From positions 1 to 7,507 of the forward strand of contig JBDLUS010000109.1 in the NCBI GenBank assembly GCA_039805165.1: a stretch of 7,507 nt of DNA. The letters run 5' to 3'. Below the pieces are notes generated by a model that was not told where the DNA came from, made no database searches, and worked only from the letters and a program-made list of their open reading frames with translations. Source of the stretch: CAIZGX01 sp039805165. GTDB taxonomy: Bacteria > Bacteroidota > Bacteroidia > Flavobacteriales_D > Sanyastnellaceae. Made by a program: the position numbers and the translations under genes. This document shows, in pieces, positions 1 to 5,669 of the stretch; the first letter of the stretch is position 1; the number at the start of each line of letters is the position of its first letter.

Positions 1-2
1 AT

Positions 3-161
3 TTCAATTTACCCAACAACCATGAAATTCAAATTGGAGGGCTCTATCGCAATCTTAAGACGAAAAAGAACGATGCTTGGGTTATGCAATTTTCTTATTT
101 CTATACCATTGAAAAGAAAAAGGAAAAAGCTACTCGAACAATTGGCGTTCCTGAGTTTTGA
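3..161 (+). CDS. C-terminal end of an unidentified protein (5' partial)
   Basis: An open frame enters from the left edge and ends at TGA 159-161, giving about 52 residues that finish in RTIGVPEF. The peptide alternates polar and hydrophobic residues (for example QIGGLYRNL, then WVMQFSYFYTI) and has a lysine/glutamate-rich stretch before the end. This would suit the last strands of a beta-rich or outer-membrane protein, but the fragment is too short to assign a family. Another frame (1-177) is also open here but encodes an implausibly Lys/Arg-rich peptide, so frame 3 is preferred. The stop lies 12 bp before the next start, so the two genes could be co-transcribed, although a promoter motif lies in that interval. 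Confidence 0.5.
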   Translation, partial: FNLPNNHEIQIGGLYRNLKTKKNDAWVMQFSYFYTIEKKKEKATRTIGVPEF

Positions 162-169
162 TATATTTG
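142..169 (+). promoter_or_regulatory. Putative Bacteroidota promoter for the lipoprotein gene
   Basis: TATATTTG at 162-169 matches the Bacteroidota -7 consensus TAnnTTTG, and a TTG at 142-144 lies 17 bp upstream as a possible -33 element. The box ends only 4 bp before the ATG at 174, so a transcript from it would have almost no leader. It overlaps the end of the upstream gene. This rests on motif and position only. Confidence 0.45.
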
Positions 170-173
170 CTTC

Positions 174-800
174 ATGAAGAAGCATATTTTAATAATACTA
201 TTATTTGCTACAATCTTAAGTTCTTGTAGCATTGAAAAGAGAATTTATCAGCCAGGTTATTTCATTTCTGGAAGATCATCTTCACCTAAAGAAGAGAAAA
301 TCCAGAAGAAAATTCAGCCTGAATTATTTTCAGAATCTGTAACGACTATAACTAAGGAGGAATCATCTGAGGTTATCGAGCACGAAGACACTGCGAGTAT
401 AAGAATCAATGAATCAGATACGATAATTGAGGCTTCGAATGAAACTAAAAATCTCCTTCATGAAATTCCAGTCTCCGCTAATCCTAGCATTGATTCAATT
501 CCTGATGAATCAAAATTGTTACATGAGAAATATCAAAAAAACCAAAAAGCAAAGAAGAAAATTAAGAATATTGGATTTTTCCCTCTTATTGTTGCTGATC
601 TCGGACTTGTCATGACCCTTGTGTTTCTAATTCCTTGGCTCTATGGATCATTAGCAAACGACTCGGTCTTTTTTACTTTTGTATTTATATTCCTTTTCGG
701 GTTAATATTCTTAATTCCAATTACGATTACTTATATCATTCTCTCAATCATCACGAAAAAGCAACGCCGAAAACTCAGAAGAATGGGATTAGTAAAATGA
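174..800 (+). CDS. Lipoprotein with two C-terminal transmembrane helices, function unknown
   Basis: The 208-residue product begins with a lipoprotein signal peptide: KK at 2-3, a hydrophobic core at 5-15 and lipobox LSSC with the lipidated cysteine at 18. The mature N-terminus reads SIEKRIYQPGYF. I recall similar C-x-x-EKR-x-Y-x-P-G-Y/F starts in many uncharacterised Bacteroidota proteins. Residues 35-130 are polar, rich in Ser, Glu and Lys, low in complexity and probably disordered. Two strongly hydrophobic segments follow at about 134-158 and 165-194, then a basic tail (KKQRRKLRRMG). The likely location is the inner membrane with the linker in the periplasm. The start at 174 is set by the signal peptide, and there is no Shine-Dalgarno sequence. 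No enzymatic motif is visible and the function is unknown. Confidence 0.85.
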   Translation: MKKHILIILLFATILSSCSIEKRIYQPGYFISGRSSSPKEEKIQKKIQPELFSESVTTITKEESSEVIEHEDTASIRINESDTIIEASNETKNLLHEIPVSANPSIDSIPDESKLLHEKYQKNQKAKKKIKNIGFFPLIVADLGLVMTLVFLIPWLYGSLANDSVFFTFVFIFLFGLIFLIPITITYIILSIITKKQRRKLRRMGLVK

Positions 801-803
801 TAA

Positions 804-848
804 CCACTTTACTTTTTCTTCCCCTCTCTTAACTTTTCTTCACTTTTT
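804..848 (+). repeat. Pyrimidine-rich tract with a short imperfect direct repeat
   Basis: Immediately after the lipoprotein stop codon, 40 of 45 bases are C or T. The tract contains the near-identical copies ACTTTTTCTTC (811-821) and ACTTTTCTTC (832-841). It has no hairpin of its own, so it is not a standard intrinsic terminator. It lies just before the mini-hairpin array. A role as an RNA-protein binding or termination-assisting tract is possible but is inference. Confidence 0.4.
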
Positions 849-855
849 AATCAGC

Positions 856-1001
856 CCTCGTCGCAGACCCTCGTCTGTAGGATATTCGTCTGAAAGACAT
901 TCGCCTTAGGCATTCGTGCAAAGCACATTCGCCGCAGGCATTCGTCTGAAAGACATTCGTGCTTCGCACATTAGTCCGAAGGACATTCGTATCTTTGATA
1001 C
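856..1001 (+). repeat. Tandem array of ten mini-hairpins with a 4-nt ATTC-type linker
   Basis: Ten small inverted repeats follow one another, each starting with G, ending with C and having a 3-nt loop. Each is preceded by a 4-nt linker: CCTC for the first two, ATTC for seven, ATTA for one. The units are GTC-GCA-GAC (860), GTCT-GTA-GGAT (873, needs two G-U pairs), GTCT-GAA-AGAC (888), GCC-TTA-GGC (903), GTGC-AAA-GCAC (916), GCC-GCA-GGC (931), GTCT-GAA-AGAC (944), GTGC-TTC-GCAC (959), GTCC-GAA-GGAC (974) and GTATC-TTT-GATAC (989). Arms vary as complementary pairs while the linker stays fixed. Unit lengths of 13, 15 and 17 nt rule out a conserved reading frame. The array fills the gap between two co-directional genes and stops 3 bp before the next ATG. 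It is not CRISPR and I do not recognise it as a named element. Confidence 0.85.
990..997 (+). promoter_or_regulatory. Putative -7 promoter box (TATCTTTG) inside the last mini-hairpin
   Basis: TATCTTTG matches the TAnnTTTG consensus and ends 7 bp before the ATG at 1005, so transcripts would be leaderless or nearly so. The box lies wholly within the last inverted repeat of the array (989-1001). No TTG-type -33 element is found at the usual distance upstream, where array units lie instead. It is supported by motif and position only. Confidence 0.45.
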
Positions 1002-1004
1002 ATC

Positions 1005-1625
1005 ATGAACCCTCAAGTAGACACCATTCTCGAAGAAGGCTGCGGTAGATGCAAACTCGTCGGCACTCCTCAATGTAGAATCATTATTCGTAATCTAGAA
1101 ATGAAAGCGCTTCGCGAAATCGCTTTAGAAACTGGATTAGAAGAAGAAGTTAAATGGGGATTTCCAGCGTATACCTTCAAGAAGAAAAACATTTTCATGC
1201 TAGGAAGCTTCAAAGAATATTCAAGTATTATGTTTTTCAAGGGAGCGTTGCTCAGCGATTTTGAGAATATTTTGGTTCAACCCACAGAGAATTCAAATTC
1301 GGGAAGGCAACTTCGATTCACGAATGCAAAAGAAATTCTAAAAGCAAAAAAATCAATACTGGCATACATCTACGAAGCCACAGAGCTTGAAAAATCAGGA
1401 GCAAAAGTTGAAGCCAAGAAAACTTCAGAATATCCAATGCCAGAAGAGTTGGAACTTAAATTCAAAGAACTTCCTGAATTGAAAGCTGCCTTTGAAAAGC
1501 TCACTCCGGGAAGACAGCGGGGATACCTACTTCATTTTTCACAAGCAAAACAATCTGCCACTCGCATCTCTCGTATCGAGAAATGCCTGGAAGCCATTTT
1601 TAACGGCAAAGGCATGAACGAATAA
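1005..1625 (+). CDS. YdeI/DUF1801-like protein
   Basis: The 206-residue protein resembles the YdeI family, which combines an N-terminal DUF1801-type fold with a C-terminal helical YdeI region. The DUF1801-like part spans about 30-125 and shows VKWGFPAYTFKKKNIFMLG (49-67) followed by SSIMFFKGALL. The C-terminal part contains FEKLTPGRQRGYLLHFSQAK (163-182) and then a basic helix (TRISRIEKCLEAIF), the most recognisable signature of this group. Near the N-terminus is a cysteine cluster, C13-G-R-C16 and C24, which may bind metal. No signal peptide is present, so it should be cytoplasmic. The molecular function of the family is not established, and names such as bacteriocin-protection protein are inherited from weak data. 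The nuclease gene follows after 11 bp, suggesting an operon. Confidence 0.8.
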   Translation: MNPQVDTILEEGCGRCKLVGTPQCRIIIRNLEMKALREIALETGLEEEVKWGFPAYTFKKKNIFMLGSFKEYSSIMFFKGALLSDFENILVQPTENSNSGRQLRFTNAKEILKAKKSILAYIYEATELEKSGAKVEAKKTSEYPMPEELELKFKELPELKAAFEKLTPGRQRGYLLHFSQAKQSATRISRIEKCLEAIFNGKGMNE

Positions 1626-1636
1626 ATCAAATTCAA

Positions 1637-2623
1637 ATGAGCAGTCCAAATCGATCTAGAAAAATTCTGATACTCATCGCCCTGCTATGCTTGGCCGTTG
1701 TGATTGTGTATGCTTTTCAGTCGAGCACTGCACCTGCTGTTTCAAATACAGAATCGAAACAAGAAGAACAAAAGGAAGAAATTATTACAACCGATAACAT
1801 TACACATCTTGAGTATCCTGCTGTTCTTCCCAAAGAGAAAATAATTTCCCACTCCGGATATTCCTTTGTCTATTCGGAAGAACATGAACAAGCTAAATGG
1901 ATTGCTTACGAACTCACCAAAGAAGAGACGAATAGTCTTTTTGAGCGGACAGACAAGTTCCTTGTCGACCCGATGGTTTCAACCGGTACCGCTGAGAATG
2001 CAGACTACGCGAATTCAGGCTATGACAAAGGCCACTTGGCCCCAGCTGCAGACATGGGATGGTCGGCTGTTTCAATGAAAGAAAGTTTTTACTTAAGCAA
2101 TATGAGTCCCCAACTGCCCGGATTTAATCGCGGCGTATGGAAACGTTTGGAAGAAATGATGCGCTCTTGGGCAATAGACAACTCAGCGATATACATTGTA
2201 ACAGGACCTGTTCTAACGACAGGGCTTCCAACCATCGGAAGCAACCGCGTTTCAATTCCGAACTATTATTACAAAGTCATTCTAGACTATACGCAGCCTG
2301 AAATAAAGGCAATGGGATTCATCCTTCCGAATGCTTCCTCCTCTTCAGCTCTAACTTCATTTGCAGTCAGTATCGACGAAGTTGAAAAAGTAACAGGCCT
2401 TGATTTTTTTCCAGCTCTTCCCGACGATCAAGAAGCGTCCCTAGAAAAAGAGAAATGCACATCATGCTGGAATTGGCAAAAAGTAAAATATCAGAACGGC
2501 TCTGCTTCCCCTACACGTGAAGGAACTTCCGTTCAATGTTCAGGGACAACAAAGGCCGGAGAGAGATGCAAACGCATGACGTTAAGCGAAAACGGAAGAT
2601 GCTACCAACATGGCGGGAATTAA
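1637..2623 (+). CDS. Membrane-anchored DNA/RNA non-specific endonuclease with Cys/His-rich tail
   Basis: The 328-residue protein has a positive N-terminus (RSRK, 6-9) and a hydrophobic segment at about 10-27, acting as a signal anchor or uncleaved signal. A polar linker (30-55) follows, then an endonuclease NS (NUC1/Serratia-type) domain at about 58-260. The catalytic motif reads YDKGHLAPAADM, with H133 as the expected general base; the usual DRGH has become DKGH. N164 and E172 lie at the spacing expected for the metal-binding Asn and the active-site Glu of Serratia nuclease. After the domain come C274-x2-C277 and then C301-x9-C311-x10-C322-x2-H325 in a GTTKAGERCKR context, resembling small predicted zinc-binding C-terminal modules in other bacterial proteins. 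It probably degrades nucleic acid outside the cytoplasm, for nutrition or defence. No terminator is evident after the stop. Confidence 0.9.
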   Translation: MSSPNRSRKILILIALLCLAVVIVYAFQSSTAPAVSNTESKQEEQKEEIITTDNITHLEYPAVLPKEKIISHSGYSFVYSEEHEQAKWIAYELTKEETNSLFERTDKFLVDPMVSTGTAENADYANSGYDKGHLAPAADMGWSAVSMKESFYLSNMSPQLPGFNRGVWKRLEEMMRSWAIDNSAIYIVTGPVLTTGLPTIGSNRVSIPNYYYKVILDYTQPEIKAMGFILPNASSSSALTSFAVSIDEVEKVTGLDFFPALPDDQEASLEKEKCTSCWNWQKVKYQNGSASPTREGTSVQCSGTTKAGERCKRMTLSENGRCYQHGGN

Positions 2624-2670
2624 CACCGCTTTTCTTTCATAAACAAAATCTATAATTTCATAAAAAATAT

Positions 2671-2685
2671 TGATAATCTGTATCA
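2671..2685 (+). promoter_or_regulatory. Putative Fur/PerR-family operator upstream of katG
   Basis: TGATAATCTGTATCA fits the 7-1-7 Fur-family box TGATAATnATTATCA at 12 of 14 defined positions, with perfect outer arms TGATA/TATCA. It ends 12 bp upstream of the likely -7 box at 2698 and therefore covers the place where the -33 element should be. Bound protein would block RNA polymerase. PerR is the natural candidate for a peroxidase gene, and Fur is the alternative. OxyR regulation cannot be excluded from the sequence. Confidence 0.5.
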
Positions 2686-2697
2686 TAGGTTAGCATC

Positions 2698-2705
2698 TAC
2701 ATTTG
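2698..2705 (+). promoter_or_regulatory. Putative -7 promoter box (TACATTTG) of katG
   Basis: TACATTTG matches TAnnTTTG. It ends 35 bp before the katG ATG, leaving a short A/T-rich leader of about 25-30 nt without a Shine-Dalgarno sequence. The nearest TTG upstream (2670-2672) is 25 bp away, longer than the usual spacing, so the -33 element is weak. This would suit a promoter that is controlled by an activator or by derepression. Confidence 0.5.
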
Positions 2706-2740
2706 ACTCGTCAATCTAGAAATAACTTAAACAGTTTTCA

Positions 2741-5002
2741 ATGAAAAAAATCCTCGTAATTACAAGCCTCGTTGCTTCGGTAAACGCTTCTGCGCAGCCG
2801 CATGAAGCCATGCAGGGGCAATGTCCATTTCACCCTTCAGCATCACCTCAAAAAACAGAAGTGATAGGCAGCGGACATAACAACAGAGATTGGTGGCCTA
2901 ACGCCCTAAACTTGGAGGTTCTTCGTCAGAACTCCAGTCTTTCTAATCCAATGGATGCTCAATTCTCTTACGAGAAAGCATTCACCACTTTGGATTATTT
3001 CGCGTTGAAAAAAGACATCAATGCTCTTCTTACAAATAGTCAAGATTGGTGGCCAGCAGACTTCGGCAATTACGGACCGTTCTTTGTCCGCATGGCTTGG
3101 CACAGCGCAGGAACATACCGCACTGGCGACGGACGTGGAGGTACACGCTCTGGAATGGAACGTTTCGCTCCACAAAACAGCTGGCCAGATAACGCGAACT
3201 TGGACAAAGCTCGCAGACTTCTTTGGCCTATCAAACAGAAATACGGTAATCAAATTTCTTGGGCCGATTTAATGATTCTTACGGGTAACGTTGCTCTTGA
3301 GAACATGGGCTTTAAAACATTCGGATTTGGTGGTGGACGCGTTGACGTGTGGGAGCCAGAACAATACGTTTATTGGGGACCTGAAACCAAATGGTTAGAT
3401 GACAAACGTTATACTGAAGGAAGACAACTCGAAAAGCCATTAGCAGCTGTGCAAATGGGATTAATCTATGTAAATCCGGAAGGACCTAACGGAAATCCTG
3501 ATCCTCTTGCTTCAGCGAAAGACATTCGCGAAACATTTGGTCGCATGGGAATGAACGATGAAGAAACCGTTGCACTTATTGCTGGTGGACACACCTTCGG
3601 AAAGACGCACGGTGCAGGAAGCGCCTCACATGTTGGAGAAGCGCCTGAAGGCGCTGGAATTGAAGAGCAAGGTTTGGGCTGGAAGAGTGATTTCAATTCA
3701 GGAAAAGGGAAAGATGCAATTACCTCTGGACTTGAAGTGATTTGGAATTCAACACCAACACAATGGAGCAACAGATACTTCACTACTCTCTTCAACAACG
3801 AATGGGAATTGACGACTAGCCCTGCTGGAGCAAAGCAATGGACTCCGAAAAACGGTGTTGCCAATGTTCCAGATGCTTTCGATCCTAACAAGAAACATAT
3901 GGCAGGTATGCTTACCACTGACATCGCTTTGCGCGTCGATCCTGCATATGAGAAAATCTCTAGAAGATTCCTAGAACATCCTGAAGAGTTCGCCGACGTA
4001 TTCGCTCGTGCTTGGTTCAAGCTTACGCATCGCGACATGGGACCAAAAAGTACTTACCTCGGTCCTGAGATCCCAAAGGAGAATTTGGTATGGCAAGATC
4101 CTATTCCTGCATTAAATCATCCTACAATCAACAATGCTGATATTGCTGTTTTAAAAACACAATTGCTTTCTTCTGGAATTTCCATCAGCGAAATGGTAAC
4201 CACTGCATGGGCATCTGCTTCGACCTATAGAAATTCAGACCGTCGCGGAGGAGCCAACGGAGCGCGCATTCGTCTTGCTCCCCAAAAGGACTGGGAAGTA
4301 AACAATCCTAAGCAATTGGCGAAGGTTCTTGCTGCTTACGAGAAAATTCAAAAGGAATTTAATAACAAAGCCAAGGATGGTAAGAAGGTTTCAATGGCTG
4401 ACTTAATTGTTCTTGCTGGAAACATTGCAATTGAAGAAGCTGCTAAAAACGCAGGTGTAACTGTCACTATTCCTTTCACAGCAGGAAGAATGGATGCAAC
4501 GCAAGAGCAAACAGATGCTTCATCGTTTGCAGTGCTTGAACCAATGGCCGATGGATTCAGAAACTATTTGAAAACGAAGTATACTGTTCCAACTGAGGCG
4601 TTAATGGTAGACAAAGCGCAATTGCTTACCCTTTCAGCACCAGAGATGACTGTGCTTGTTGGTGGAATGCGTTCATTGCATGCAAACTTTGACAATTCGA
4701 ACAACGGGATTTTCGTTTCAAAGAAAGATCAATTGTCGAATGACTTCTTCGTTCAATTGTTAGACATGAATGTTATCTGGACCGCTGTGAATGCAGATGA
4801 TGAATTGTTTGAAGGAAGAGACCGCAAGACTGGAGATGTGAAGTACACAGCAACTCGCGCTGACTTAATCTTCGGTTCGAATTCTGAACTACGGGCAGTG
4901 GCTGAAGTATACGCAAGTAACGATGCGAAAGAGAAATTCGTTTTGGACTTTGCAAAAGCATGGACCAAAGTGATGAACTTGGATCGTTTCGATGTGAAAT
5001 AA
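2741..5002 (+). CDS. katG: Catalase-peroxidase KatG with an export signal
   Basis: This 753-residue bifunctional haem enzyme converts hydrogen peroxide to water and oxygen and also has peroxidase activity. The N-terminal peroxidase domain carries the distal triad R117, W120 and H121 (RMAWHSAGTYR), the proximal haem ligand H284 (GGHTFGKTHG) and proximal D394. The Met-Tyr-Trp cross-link residues specific to KatG are all present: W120, Y243 (LIYVNPEGPNG) and M269 (RMGMND). The mobile arginine is R431 (HRDMGP). The C-terminal haem-free domain runs from about 460 to 750. The protein starts with a signal peptide: KK at 2-3, hydrophobic 4-14 and likely cleavage ASA|Q after residue 18. The usual KatG N-terminus (CPFH) follows. 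The enzyme is therefore probably periplasmic, as reported for E. coli KatP, rather than cytoplasmic. It appears to be a single-gene unit with an upstream operator and a downstream terminator. Confidence 0.97.
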   Translation: MKKILVITSLVASVNASAQPHEAMQGQCPFHPSASPQKTEVIGSGHNNRDWWPNALNLEVLRQNSSLSNPMDAQFSYEKAFTTLDYFALKKDINALLTNSQDWWPADFGNYGPFFVRMAWHSAGTYRTGDGRGGTRSGMERFAPQNSWPDNANLDKARRLLWPIKQKYGNQISWADLMILTGNVALENMGFKTFGFGGGRVDVWEPEQYVYWGPETKWLDDKRYTEGRQLEKPLAAVQMGLIYVNPEGPNGNPDPLASAKDIRETFGRMGMNDEETVALIAGGHTFGKTHGAGSASHVGEAPEGAGIEEQGLGWKSDFNSGKGKDAITSGLEVIWNSTPTQWSNRYFTTLFNNEWELTTSPAGAKQWTPKNGVANVPDAFDPNKKHMAGMLTTDIALRVDPAYEKISRRFLEHPEEFADVFARAWFKLTHRDMGPKSTYLGPEIPKENLVWQDPIPALNHPTINNADIAVLKTQLLSSGISISEMVTTAWASASTYRNSDRRGGANGARIRLAPQKDWEVNNPKQLAKVLAAYEKIQKEFNNKAKDGKKVSMADLIVLAGNIAIEEAAKNAGVTVTIPFTAGRMDATQEQTDASSFAVLEPMADGFRNYLKTKYTVPTEALMVDKAQLLTLSAPEMTVLVGGMRSLHANFDNSNNGIFVSKKDQLSNDFFVQLLDMNVIWTAVNADDELFEGRDRKTGDVKYTATRADLIFGSNSELRAVAEVYASNDAKEKFVLDFAKAWTKVMNLDRFDVK

Positions 5003-5019
5003 AAATGTGATTCGTTTTG

Positions 5020-5047
5020 AAAAGGCCGGCAATTGTCGGCCTTTTTT
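5020..5047. terminator. Bidirectional intrinsic terminator between katG and the convergent operon
   Basis: A stem AAAAGGCCGGC (5020-5030) pairs with GTCGGCCTTTT (5035-5045), including one G-U pair, around an AATT loop. It is followed by T residues to 5047. On the opposite strand the same stem ends in TTTT. It lies 18 bp after the katG stop and just beyond the end of the SdpI-family gene, whose TAA is at 5048-5046, so it can serve both. Confidence 0.85.
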
Positions 5048-5363
5048 ATTTCAATCTTTTTTCGGTTTGAACGAAAAGGTTAATAACGCTCGTCAAAAGC
5101 AACAAGAGCGAAATGAGTGTAGCAACTTCCGTCGTGATTGGCAGGATCGCAAGGATAAAAGCCAACACCAACATGATTAATCCTTGATTCAACATGAGCT
5201 GAGAAGAAAAGAGTTGAGCCAAATCCCAATTCTCTTGGTTCTTCATACTTCGTGAAGTGCGATAGCCGTAAATGCTATTGATTTTTTTTGGTGGAAATTT
5301 GAGTGTGATGAATGCTGCTACTGCAAAGACAAATCCCACAATGAATAATGGAAGAGCACCCAT
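5046..5363 (-). CDS. SdpI-family membrane protein
   Basis: The 105-residue integral membrane protein has helices at about 3-22, 57-76 and 79-98. Between the first two is the stretch FPPKKINSIYGYRTSRSMKN (23-42) followed by ENWDLAQ, the hallmark loop of the SdpI/YfhL family. The best-known member, Bacillus SdpI, protects cells against the toxin SdpC and also relays the signal that induces immunity, but most family members have no known toxin partner and none is visible here. The ATG at 5363 is 3 bp after the antitoxin stop codon, so the gene is almost certainly translated from the same message as the toxin-antitoxin pair. Its stop codon overlaps the tail of the shared terminator. Confidence 0.88.
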   Translation of the reverse strand: MGALPLFIVGFVFAVAAFITLKFPPKKINSIYGYRTSRSMKNQENWDLAQLFSSQLMLNQGLIMLVLAFILAILPITTEVATLISLLLLLTSVINLFVQTEKRLK

Positions 5364-5366
5364 TGA

Positions 5367-5669
5367 TTATTTGATTTCAATGGTTACTTTTTTTCCCAAA
5401 CCAACTTCGAATAACTCCAAGAGCGTCTTCAAAGTCATGTTGCGCCCGTCGTTTTCAATTCGAGAAATGTAACTGCGTTTCTTATTCACTTTTTGAGCAA
5501 ACTGCTCTTGAGTAAGGTTAGCTTCCTCTCTAAATGCCCGTAATCGCATTCCGATGACAAAAGCCGTAGCATCTCTTTCATACGCATCTCTCTCAGGAGT
5601 TCCAATTAGACCAAAGTGCTCATCCTTAAATTCCGACCAAGTTGTTAAGTTACCTTTTTCTTTCTTCAT
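5367..5669 (-). CDS. higA: HigA-like antitoxin, XRE-family helix-turn-helix
   Basis: The 100-residue protein has an N-terminal segment (1-36, rich in Glu, Asp and Lys), probably the toxin-binding part. An XRE/Cro-type helix-turn-helix follows at about 38-90, with MRLRAFREEANLTQEQFAQK (41-60) and the recognition region KKRSYISRIEN (63-73). It ends in a short VTIEIK strand. It should neutralise the product of the overlapping upstream gene and bind the operon promoter. Its ATG lies 20 bp inside the toxin gene, so translation is coupled, with the toxin first, as is usual for HigBA. The symbol is given by family resemblance, and the specific subfamily was not verified. Confidence 0.88.
   Translation of the reverse strand: MKKEKGNLTTWSEFKDEHFGLIGTPERDAYERDATAFVIGMRLRAFREEANLTQEQFAQKVNKKRSYISRIENDGRNMTLKTLLELFEVGLGKKVTIEIK

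Noticed and set aside
856..1001. CRISPR-like or protein-coding interpretation of the repeat array
   Set aside because: Constant parts are only 4-5 nt and the variable parts are self-complementary, unlike CRISPR repeats and spacers. No cas genes are present. Unit lengths of 13, 15 and 17 nt shift the reading frame, so no repeated peptide is encoded.
2624..2740. Terminator for the nuclease gene or a small gene before katG
   Set aside because: The 117 bp are AT-rich and contain the operator and promoter box, but no stem with a T-run and no convincing open frame.
3514..3533. A possible stray array unit (GACATTCGCG) in katG
   Set aside because: It encodes conserved KatG residues (KDIRET) and stands alone, so the resemblance to the ATTCG linker is chance.
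3466..4038. 190-residue open frame on the - strand inside katG
   Set aside because: It lies fully antisense to a strongly conserved part of katG, has no recognisable domain or promoter, and is explained by the codon pattern of the gene opposite.
5046..5363. A complete sdp-type toxin and immunity locus
   Set aside because: Only the SdpI-family protein is present. No SdpC-like secreted toxin precursor or SdpAB-like maturation genes are seen in the window.
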